NCBI GenBank assembly: GCA_964546285.1
Contig: CAZJJK010000144.1
Coordinates: 1-5,247 of the forward strand
Reading direction: 5' to 3'
Source: CAZJJK01 sp964546285
GTDB taxonomy: Bacteria > Spirochaetota > Spirochaetia > Treponematales > Breznakiellaceae
DNA length: 5,247 nucleotides
In this document: piece after piece, positions 1-5,247 of the stretch
How positions within the stretch are numbered: the stretch's first letter is position 1
Layout: each line of letters starts with the position of its first letter
Program-made: the position numbers and the translations under genes
Notes under the pieces: model-generated
Told to the model about the DNA's origin: nothing
The model's database searches: none
The model's input: the letters and a program-made list of their open reading frames with translations, nothing else

Positions 1-1800
1 GCCGATTACCCTTAAATAGGGCCTGTAAAAGAAACTTATATAGATTCCTCTTTTTTTAAGAGCAGCTTTAGGGAAAAGACGCAGCTGGACATAAGACGCG
101 TTGTCCAGTTCTTTTTCGTATTGTTTTTTAATAATGTATTCTTTATATAATTTGTCTATTTCGACAAGCTGAGATATTTGATTCATAACGCTTTGGAAAA
201 AATGAATATCCTCATCTGAATAAAAACCCTTGTAACGTTTTTTTCCGATCAGCAGTGCTCCCCTGACTTCATCTTTTTCAATCATGGGTATTGCGAAGAT
301 AAATTTTTTCCTCTCGAAAAAATCATACACTCTTTTTTCAATTGCCGAACTTCTAATAAGTGCGTATTTAAGTATGATTCCCTTGTTTAAATTAATTAAT
401 TTGAAAAGATCCGAACTTTTAGGCAATGCTTCAATATAGTTGCTTAAATTCGAATAATATTCGTCTTCATCATTAAGAAATAATATTAATTTAATTGATA
501 TAGCTCCTGTTAAATCAGATATCTCCCGATAGATATGTATTAATTTATAGTCAATATTTTTAGATGATGAACTTAATTCTGCGATTCTCTGAGCGGAAAA
601 TGCATAATTATCTTTGTTCTCATAGTTTATATTTTTCAAAGTCCTGATCAGCAAGCGTTCTCCGTTAAGCAGTATTATAATTATTACGAAAGCAGACACT
701 GTATACATAATTACATGATAAGACATTGCTGAAATAGTCAAAATCGAATAAAGTAATACGGCGCTTAATACACTGACAATAATGTTGTAGATTTGCAGTT
801 TAATGTCATTTAACTGGAAAATTTTGAACCCGGAAAAGTCATACTGATTATATCTTAAAAAAGAGTTTCCCGCCATAATAGGGAAAAAAAGGCTGAGAAT
901 TGATGACAGACAAATGGGAATATTCGAACTTGAAAAAACAGAAAATAATATATTTAATACTGGAATTGAGCAACCGATAAAGATACTTATAAAGAGGACT
1001 AAATTACGCCAGATAATAAACGCGTATTTTCCCCTGATAATTCCATAAATCACCCTTTCTAAACTGAAAAATGAACAAATAATAAGATAAATAAAGAGGG
1101 CGATGTAAGTGATAGTATCAATGCTTCCATAAAGATAAATGAGTAAACTGCTGTAAATAATTATTGCACATGCGTAAATACCAACAGAAGCAGAGATTAT
1201 TTTTTTTACACTCTGGTTTGTTAAATTAGCTCCCAGCCGTATTAAGATATAACCCATAATTAATATTATAAGTACAAAAGTAATGTTATTGCTTCCATAG
1301 GTAAATCGTTCAATGAGGTTGAAATAAAATAACCCAAGGACTAAGGAAGAAAGGGAAAATAGTTTTGACCGGATTTCATATGGCCGGATAATATAAACAA
1401 TACTCCCCCATATATAATGGACATTTCCGAATATCAATAGAAAATATAAAAATAAAAGATACTCGCGGTTGATTTCCCGGGTTTTTGTTATTATTTTTTT
1501 AAATACATGTCCTTTTTTTTCAAAGGATATGTTCAATATATCTTCATTTGCATTTTTAGAAAGTAACCTGCTTATATTTCCTGCGTCTACATCATCATTT
1601 TCAATTCTGATAATTCTGGTATTGAATGTAAAGGAAGATGGTGCACAATCGATATTAGCCGTTAATGTATTCCCTGTCAGAGTTCTTTTAAAAGGATATA
1701 TTTTTGAAAATTCAAATGCCTTATTAAAGAAATACACGTTAAAGACAGCAAGACCTGATAATATTATTATAATTGAAATTGTTCTGATGATTTTATTCAC
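1..1800 (-). CDS. Multi-pass membrane GAF / SpoIIE-type PP2C phosphatase, C-terminus cut by window edge
   Basis: The frame is open without interruption from a GTG at 1800-1798 to base 1, giving 600 residues; the rest lies outside the window. The GTG has a strong GGAGG site 7 bases upstream and overlaps the previous stop as GTGA; the next in-frame ATG is far inside the protein (residue 182). Order seen: hydrophobic anchor at about 4-22; extracytoplasmic stretch 25-110, whose second half (TRIIRIENDD, then a helix and the strands ILNISFEKKG) resembles a PDZ fold; about nine hydrophobic segments between 113 and 380; GAF domain about 415-550, ending in a typical FYSDEDIHFF helix; short helical linker; and from about 563 the start of a SpoIIE/RsbU-type phosphatase domain (ELDNASYVQLRLFP, then FYRPYLRVIG at 591-600). 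The family motif VGGDxYD would begin exactly at the edge. Family knowledge: such proteins dephosphorylate Ser/Thr on regulators such as anti-anti-sigma factors. The target here is unknown. Ten membrane spans put the GAF and phosphatase parts in the cytoplasm, so the protein probably reads an envelope signal through the PDZ-like/membrane part and a small ligand through GAF. Activity is inferred because the catalytic residues are not visible. Confidence 0.88.
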   Translation of the reverse strand, partial: MNKIIRTISIIIILSGLAVFNVYFFNKAFEFSKIYPFKRTLTGNTLTANIDCAPSSFTFNTRIIRIENDDVDAGNISRLLSKNANEDILNISFEKKGHVFKKIITKTREINREYLLFLYFLLIFGNVHYIWGSIVYIIRPYEIRSKLFSLSSLVLGLFYFNLIERFTYGSNNITFVLIILIMGYILIRLGANLTNQSVKKIISASVGIYACAIIIYSSLLIYLYGSIDTITYIALFIYLIICSFFSLERVIYGIIRGKYAFIIWRNLVLFISIFIGCSIPVLNILFSVFSSSNIPICLSSILSLFFPIMAGNSFLRYNQYDFSGFKIFQLNDIKLQIYNIIVSVLSAVLLYSILTISAMSYHVIMYTVSAFVIIIILLNGERLLIRTLKNINYENKDNYAFSAQRIAELSSSSKNIDYKLIHIYREISDLTGAISIKLILFLNDEDEYYSNLSNYIEALPKSSDLFKLINLNKGIILKYALIRSSAIEKRVYDFFERKKFIFAIPMIEKDEVRGALLIGKKRYKGFYSDEDIHFFQSVMNQISQLVEIDKLYKEYIIKKQYEKELDNASYVQLRLFPKAALKKRGIYISFFYRPYLRVIG

Positions 1801-3263
1801 TTAATATCCTCCATGCTTATGAGGATAAGAAGCTGGTCTTCACTTTCGTTGGTATTCTTTATTTTAATTGTTTTTTTTGAATCATTAATTATCTTTACGA
1901 GGATATTTTTGATTTCTTCCAGTGAAAGTGAACTGTTTTTATTTAATATTTTCGAATACTGCGTGATATTCGATTTTATAATTTCAGAATAATAACCGCA
2001 TGGAACGATTATTATATCGCCGGGTTTCATTTTAACTGTTAAAATTTTTAATCCTCTGCCTTTGCTCGCCGGATGAACGATTTTTTTTTGAGATTTATGA
2101 TATAGAAAAGGCGCAGGATAATTTGAACAGTAACAGATGAATTCTCCCGATTGCTTTATGGAGGAGTGAAGAATCATTAAATCTCCGTTAAGTACATCCC
2201 GTTCCTTGACAAATTTTTTTAATTTGATTATTGTCTTTCTGGGGGAAAAATCTAGCCTTGCGTAGCTTTGCAGAATTGCCTGCACACCGGGCATAAAAAT
2301 TGAGGTTTCTTTTACATCTCCGAATACATGGTAGGCAGACAGCCGGATATCATCAGGTACGGAGTCATTTACAAAAATGTCATAAAATTCCCGTGTAAAA
2401 GAGGAAGCTGTACTATGATGCGCTTCAATGATTATTCTGCCTGATTTTAAACTTGGTTCTGGCAGAAATTGTTTTTGTATCTTATTGGTTAATTCATATT
2501 CTTTTTCAACCTCTCTTCTTTTCCTTATCTCGTTAAAATAAAAACTGNNNNNNNNNNTGTTTGAATAGAGCAGAGCTAATTTGAAAGCGATTATTTTTAA
2601 TAATTTGATGTCTTTTTCGGAGAATCCTTTTTTACCGCCAACTGCGATTATGCCGGATATTTTATTGTTATAGAAAATAGGTACAACAAGATCAGCCCGC
2701 ATCATTCCAAGGGCTTTAATTATTTCTTTATCCTTCTCAGACGGCTTTTTGTTTTTTGTTTTTATTATAATATCATCCGGGCCTTTGATTACTTTTAATA
2801 ATATATGATCGCTTTCCAGTTTCTCGCGGTGATACATTTTATGCGTATCATTATTGTAATATTCAATATCAACTACATCTTTATCGTCCCTATAGTAAAT
2901 TGTATGCCCGAATTCAGCTTTCAGCAGTCTGATTACCATGCCGAAAATTTTAAGCAATATCTCGTCGAAGGATTCTATATTCAGTATTGAATCAATTGTT
3001 TTTGCGTAAATGTCTTTGTATCCGGCAGGGCTGATAACTGAATCAAATTTATCCAGTAAAAAGTTTAAAATAGGCAGTAAAGAGAACAATATCAGAAATA
3101 TTAGTAATAAGAAATATTCACCTTCGATTGTAAATAAAAATAAATAATTTATAATATATAATAGAATTATTATAAAAATAAAATTTACGCACGAGACAAC
3201 TGTTATGTTGATAATTTTATTAATTGCTCGGTTTAAAATAATATTTTGTATAATAGATCTCAT
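1797..3263 (-). CDS. Membrane-anchored GAF protein with degenerate SpoIIE/PP2C-like domain
   Basis: 488 codons from ATG (3263-3261) to TGA (1799-1797), with four residues (236-239) unknown because of the N-run. Order seen: two hydrophobic segments at about 17-45 and 50-70, forming a short membrane hairpin; GAF domain about 85-235, ending NNKISGIIAVGGKKGFSEKD; charged helical linker 243-260; then a SpoIIE/RsbU-like domain 261-487, opening with IQKQFLP. The fold is recognisable but the usual motifs are altered: VGGDxYD reads FTREFYD (289-295); GDVSGKG reads GDVKETS (315-321), keeping its Asp; NAGHxP reads SNYPAP (380-385); YTDGxxE reads VPCGYYSE (420-427); the terminal DD reads ED (475-476). 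Three of the four acidic metal-binding positions are therefore changed, so I infer a pseudophosphatase or a regulatory partner rather than an active enzyme. The ATG overlaps the tmk stop (ATGA) and has no clear Shine-Dalgarno sequence, so translation probably depends on tmk. It resembles the next gene downstream in its GAF plus phosphatase order, suggesting an old duplication followed by divergence. A weakly active divergent phosphatase is the main alternative. Confidence 0.85.
   Translation of the reverse strand: MRSIIQNIILNRAINKIINITVVSCVNFIFIIILLYIINYLFLFTIEGEYFLLLIFLILFSLLPILNFLLDKFDSVISPAGYKDIYAKTIDSILNIESFDEILLKIFGMVIRLLKAEFGHTIYYRDDKDVVDIEYYNNDTHKMYHREKLESDHILLKVIKGPDDIIIKTKNKKPSEKDKEIIKALGMMRADLVVPIFYNNKISGIIAVGGKKGFSEKDIKLLKIIAFKLALLYSNXXXXSFYFNEIRKRREVEKEYELTNKIQKQFLPEPSLKSGRIIIEAHHSTASSFTREFYDIFVNDSVPDDIRLSAYHVFGDVKETSIFMPGVQAILQSYARLDFSPRKTIIKLKKFVKERDVLNGDLMILHSSIKQSGEFICYCSNYPAPFLYHKSQKKIVHPASKGRGLKILTVKMKPGDIIIVPCGYYSEIIKSNITQYSKILNKNSSLSLEEIKNILVKIINDSKKTIKIKNTNESEDQLLILISMEDIK
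1801..1820 (-). promoter_or_regulatory. Strong ribosome binding site for the GTG-start phosphatase gene
   Basis: GGAGG lies 7 bases before the GTG at 1800, inside the 3' end of the upstream gene. It supports the choice of GTG, since no ATG is available near the N-terminus. The gene therefore has its own good initiation site in addition to coupling through the GTGA overlap, unlike its upstream neighbour, which has none. Confidence 0.75.
2548..2557. other. Assembly gap (10 Ns)
   Basis: Ten consecutive Ns lie inside the GAF/phosphatase-like gene, between the end of the GAF domain and the helical linker. Ten Ns is a common scaffold placeholder, so the true length may differ. The frame is the same on both sides and the spacing from GAF to the IQKQFLP motif looks normal for the family, which argues that little is missing. 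Confidence 0.97.
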
Positions 3264-3868
3264 CGATTGTGTGGCTTTTTTAAAATGTCGTTCTTGATAA
3301 TCGTTAATAATTCTTCTGTTGTTTTTGACCCGTCCAGAATGACAAAGTTTTGATCAGCGATTTTATAATATATTTCCCTTACTTTTTTTAAAAATTCCGC
3401 TTTTTCAAATATTTCTTTTTTATTATTTCTGATGTTTATTCTATTCAGCGCGAGATCCGGATCAATATCAACCAGATAAACCCTGTCTGGTTCCGGGAAT
3501 TTTTTTTTTCGGTTCTCCTGTATAATTGAGACAGGTGAAATACCCATGGCTCCCTGATATGCGGCATTGGAAAAGTAATATCTGTCTAAAATGACGGCTT
3601 TTCCATTTTTAATCGCAGGCTGAATGGTTGTATTAACATCATCTTCTCTGTCTTTTAAAAATAGTTTAAGCAGTTCATCGGCATTCGCGGCATCATTTTG
3701 AAGCATATCTCTAATCCTGATGCCCCAAATGCCTTCTGTGGGTTCATGATCTATCACAGCCGGAATTCCGGATTTGATAAAGAACTTGAAAAGCATATCG
3801 GAAAGAGTAGTTTTGCCTGAACCGTCTATTCCTTCAAACACAATAAAAATCGGGAGATTTATTTTCAT
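3260..3868 (-). CDS. tmk: dTMP kinase (thymidylate kinase)
   Basis: Phosphorylates dTMP to dTDP with ATP, the step that commits thymidylate to dTTP synthesis in the cytoplasm. The 202 residues match the usual family length (about 200-215). Visible motifs: P-loop GIDGSGKT at 13-20; EPTEG at 42-46 followed by GIRIRDML, the dTMP-binding segment; DREDDV at 73-78; LDRYYFSNAAYQG at 94-106, with the catalytic/base-binding DR; PEPD at 125-128 before the core strand; and an arginine-bearing lid around RINIRNNKKEIFEK (143-156). The P-loop has no arginine and the lid does. EPTEGxWG, DREDDV and FEKxEFLxxVRxxY recall archaeal-like and deltaproteobacterial variants rather than the E. coli form (a memory-based impression). 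The ATG at 3868 has an AAGGAA about 11 bases upstream, slightly far. A strong promoter precedes it, and its stop overlaps the start of the next gene (ATGA), so it heads a three-gene unit. A run of ten A residues on the coding strand (3509-3500) encodes part of RKKKF. Confidence 0.95.
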   Translation of the reverse strand: MKINLPIFIVFEGIDGSGKTTLSDMLFKFFIKSGIPAVIDHEPTEGIWGIRIRDMLQNDAANADELLKLFLKDREDDVNTTIQPAIKNGKAVILDRYYFSNAAYQGAMGISPVSIIQENRKKKFPEPDRVYLVDIDPDLALNRINIRNNKKEIFEKAEFLKKVREIYYKIADQNFVILDGSKTTEELLTIIKNDILKKPHNR

Positions 3869-3949
3869 TAAAAAGGGAATTCCTTAATTATGCTGTCTGG
3901 TATTTTTTAATCGGGTGTCCGTGTTCGATTTACAGTATATAAAACCAAA

Positions 3950-3978
3950 TTTATATAATACCTTTTCTTAAAGGTCAA
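3950..3978 (-). promoter_or_regulatory. Sigma70-like promoter for the tmk operon
   Basis: Reading the minus strand, TTGACC (3978-3973) is followed by a 17-base spacer and TATAAA (3955-3950), a near-perfect match to TTGACA-17-TATAAT. Transcription would start near 3943, leaving a leader of about 75 bases before the tmk ATG at 3868. It begins only about a dozen bases after the sua5 stop, so it makes tmk and the two signalling genes independent of sua5, although read-through is possible since no terminator is seen. Confidence 0.7.
3960..3975. repeat. 6-bp inverted repeat overlapping the tmk promoter
   Basis: ACCTTT (3960-3965) and AAAGGT (3970-3975) are perfect complements with a 4-base loop. 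They overlap the -35 hexamer and spacer of the tmk promoter. There is no T-run on either side that would make it a terminator. It could be an operator half-site pair or chance in AT-rich DNA. Confidence 0.35.
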
Positions 3979-3990
3979 TAAAAATTTAAG

Positions 3991-4971
3991 TTATCTTTTT
4001 TTTGCAGCTTTGGTCAGTCTGTCCATAATTGCTTTTCCCAGACCTTCTTCGGGAACTTTTTCCGCGTAAATTATATCCAGATTTGAGGAATCGAGATTAT
4101 GAAGACAGGAAAAAAGATTGGCTGCCGCTTCTCTCATATTGCCGGTTCCAGATAATATTTCGATTTTTTCAAAAGGCAAATCGTTTTGTGGCTGAGTAAA
4201 CGCAAGAAGGCCGGCCTTTGTTTTTTCAATCTTAATGCTTTTAATGTCGTCAATAAGTATCAGCTGTGTAACAGGTGAATAATGATACGTTAATTGTCCG
4301 GGTGATTCAGGTGCATCAGTACGCTTTGTATCAGCTTTGTAAACATTCCGGTTTACTTTGCCTATTGTCTTTTCGATCTCCTCTATCGGCAGCCCGCCGT
4401 ACCTCAGCAGAAACGGCACTCCATCTTCGATTTTTATGATGGTTGATTCCATACCGATTTCGCATTTGCCGCCGTCGAGTATCATATCGATATTTTTCCC
4501 GAGCTGATTCGCGACATGCCTGGCTTCTGTCGGGCTGACCCGGCCGAAAAGATTCGCGCTTGGTGCTGCGATCGGAACGCCTGCTTCGAGAATAAGCTCT
4601 CTGGCAATTTCGTTTGCAGGCATACGCACTGCCACAGTAGGCAGTCCGGCTGTAACAATATCAGGTATGCTGTTGTGCTTGGGTAAAACAAGAGTAAGAG
4701 GGCCCGGCCAGAATGATTCAGCAAGCTTTGTTTCTATCGGGCCTAAACTGTCAGCTATTTCTCCAATTGTGGATATGGAAGCGATGTGCACAATAAGCGG
4801 ATCAAAAAAAGGCCGCTTTTTTGCTTCGAAAATTTTACTTACAGCGATCGGATTAAACGCGTTTGCACCCAGGCCGTACACAGTTTCAGTGGGGAAGGCA
4901 ACTAGTCCGCCTGATTTAATTATTTCCGCAGCTTTTTTTATATTCGCTCTGTTTGCCGGTAATTCGATCAA
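3991..4971 (-). CDS. sua5: L-threonylcarbamoyladenylate synthase, Sua5 type (TsaC/YwlC family)
   Basis: Makes threonylcarbamoyl-AMP from L-threonine, bicarbonate and ATP. TsaD with its partners then transfers the group to A37 of ANN-decoding tRNAs (t6A). The 326 residues cover both parts of the long Sua5 form. The YrdC domain (about 8-205) shows GGLVAFPTETVYGLGANA (21-38), KKRPFFDPL (51-59), WPGPLTLVL (88-96), VAVRMP (113-118), APSAN (136-140), MESTII (174-179) and LRYGG (189-193). The linker SPGQLTYHYSP (223-233) corresponds to the HYxP loop that covers the active site. The C-terminal Sua5 domain (about 235-326) ends with the family signature GLGKAIMDRLTKAA (310-323), where Asp replaces the more usual Asn. 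The start is TTG at 4971-4969, giving about 20 residues before the first conserved strand, as in relatives. AAGGAG lies 12 bases upstream, longer than usual, and no in-frame ATG or GTG offers a better choice. It is on the same strand as tmk but separated by 122 bases that hold a separate promoter. Confidence 0.96.
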   Translation of the reverse strand: MIELPANRANIKKAAEIIKSGGLVAFPTETVYGLGANAFNPIAVSKIFEAKKRPFFDPLIVHIASISTIGEIADSLGPIETKLAESFWPGPLTLVLPKHNSIPDIVTAGLPTVAVRMPANEIARELILEAGVPIAAPSANLFGRVSPTEARHVANQLGKNIDMILDGGKCEIGMESTIIKIEDGVPFLLRYGGLPIEEIEKTIGKVNRNVYKADTKRTDAPESPGQLTYHYSPVTQLILIDDIKSIKIEKTKAGLLAFTQPQNDLPFEKIEILSGTGNMREAAANLFSCLHNLDSSNLDIIYAEKVPEEGLGKAIMDRLTKAAKKR

Positions 4972-5027
4972 AGTTTTAACTATCTCCTTATGATACCGAT
5001 TTTTATTAGGAATAGATTTTTTGTTAA

Positions 5028-5061
5028 ACTGATTTTTCTACAGTAGACGGGTAAAATCAGT
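5028..5061 (-). promoter_or_regulatory. 9-bp hairpin in the sua5 leader
   Basis: ACTGATTTT (5028-5036) and AAAATCAGT (5053-5061) are perfect complements enclosing a 16-base loop that itself contains the small inverted repeat CTACAGTAG. It would lie in the sua5 5' leader if the upstream candidate promoter is used. No T-run follows on either strand, so it does not look like a terminator. It may be an RNA leader structure or a protein-binding palindrome. Confidence 0.4.
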
Positions 5062-5062
5062 A

Positions 5063-5072
5063 TATTGCAATA
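5063..5072. repeat. 10-bp perfect palindrome
   Basis: TATTGCAATA is identical on both strands and lies between the candidate sua5 promoter and the leader hairpin. The 8-bp palindrome CAGTACTG (5082-5089) is 10 bases away. Either could be a regulator site; no known consensus is claimed. Confidence 0.35.
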
Positions 5073-5104
5073 GAAATATGACAGTACTGCTGAGAAAATA
5101 GAGA

Positions 5105-5133
5105 ATCGTTTATCGCAATCCATCAAATGTCAA
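5105..5133 (-). promoter_or_regulatory. Candidate sigma70 promoter for sua5
   Basis: On the minus strand a perfect -35 TTGACA (5133-5128) is followed after 17 bases by AACGAT (5110-5105). That -10 is weak overall, but it keeps the important second A and last T. Transcription would begin near 5098, leaving a leader of about 125 bases before the TTG start. The -35 is convincing and the -10 is not. Confidence 0.45.
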
Positions 5134-5157
5134 ACAGAATTAGAATAAGTCTTGATT

Positions 5158-5190
5158 AATAATTGGATATTTAATTGCATATCAATTATT
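5158..5190. repeat. 33-bp imperfect AT-rich inverted repeat
   Basis: AATAATTG (5158-5165) pairs with CAATTATT (5183-5190). After one bulged G (5166), ATAT (5167-5170) pairs with ATAT (5179-5182), giving 12 base pairs around an 8-base loop. TTTT follows on the plus strand, but the stem has a single G-C pair, so a terminator is unlikely. Its position upstream of sua5, and of a possible divergent gene, would suit an operator. Confidence 0.35.
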
Positions 5191-5229
5191 TTTAAATGAA
5201 AATAGCAAATAACCTGAAGGTAAAATGTA

Positions 5230-5247
5230 ATGAAATTCAAGGAACAA
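5230..5247 (+). CDS. Possible start of a divergent gene, cut by window edge
   Basis: ATG at 5230 opens six codons (MKFKEQ) to the window edge. GAAGG lies 9 bases upstream, a reasonable Shine-Dalgarno position. Only 18 bases are visible, so the product cannot be named. A minus-strand reading frame also stays open from the edge to near 5182, so the end of a minus-strand gene is an equally possible reading. Confidence 0.25.

Noticed and set aside
1469..1804. Plus-strand open frame of 111 codons
   Set aside because: It lies entirely antisense to the N-terminal part of the large membrane phosphatase, whose minus-strand frame is continuous, has a good ribosome site and encodes recognisable domains. 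The plus-strand product shows no family features.
2805..2990. Plus-strand open frame of 61 codons
   Set aside because: It is antisense to the GAF domain of the degenerate phosphatase gene and has no recognisable motif.
3877..3884. GGAATTCC palindrome covering the tmk Shine-Dalgarno region as a possible translation switch
   Set aside because: The only hairpin it allows is about four base pairs, too weak to hide the ribosome site convincingly.
3899..3927. Inverted repeat AATCG/CGATT followed by A residues in the tmk leader, considered as a terminator
   Set aside because: The stem is only five base pairs with a 12-base loop, and no T-run follows in the transcribed direction.
4482..4724. Minus-strand open frame of 80 codons
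   Set aside because: It is an alternative frame inside the well-supported sua5 YrdC domain.
4667..4993. Plus-strand open frame of 108 codons
   Set aside because: It is antisense to the most conserved part of sua5, where the opposite strand encodes PTETVYGLG and WPGPLT.

Overview
The window is AT-rich (roughly one third G+C by eye) and every confident gene lies on the minus strand. It holds two housekeeping enzymes and two membrane-bound signalling proteins. The genes have bacterial features: Shine-Dalgarno sites, GTG and TTG starts, 4-base stop/start overlaps and sigma70-like promoters. A run of ten Ns points to a draft or metagenomic assembly. Membrane-anchored GAF plus SpoIIE-type phosphatases are common in spirochaetes and several other environmental phyla, but nothing here fixes the lineage.

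Layout, in minus-strand order of transcription. 5247-4972 is a leader region of about 276 bases with a candidate promoter (5133-5105), several short palindromes, a 9-bp hairpin (5061-5028) and perhaps the first codons of a divergent plus-strand gene at the edge. 4971-3991 encodes a two-domain Sua5-type threonylcarbamoyl-AMP synthase (tRNA t6A modification). 3990-3869 is an intergenic gap with a near-consensus promoter (TTGACC, 17 bases, TATAAA) reading into tmk. 3868-3260 encodes a dTMP kinase. 3263-1797 encodes a protein with two membrane segments, a GAF domain and a SpoIIE/PP2C-like domain, and it contains the N-run. 1800-1 encodes the first 600 residues of a larger protein with an N-terminal anchor, an extracytoplasmic PDZ-like region, about nine further membrane segments, a GAF domain and the start of a SpoIIE/PP2C phosphatase domain, cut by the window edge.

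The last three genes overlap by ATGA and GTGA and look like one translationally coupled operon. The most interesting point is the pair of signalling proteins. The upstream one has a phosphatase fold whose diagnostic motifs are mostly lost (GGD to TRE, AGH to NYP, TDG to PCG, DD to ED). The downstream one looks canonical up to the edge (a conserved Q in the VQ motif, then RPYLRVIG where GGD is expected). My inference is a pseudophosphatase/phosphatase pair, perhaps a partner-switching or sensor module, co-transcribed with a nucleotide kinase. No mobile element, CRISPR array, rRNA, tRNA or convincing rho-independent terminator was seen.
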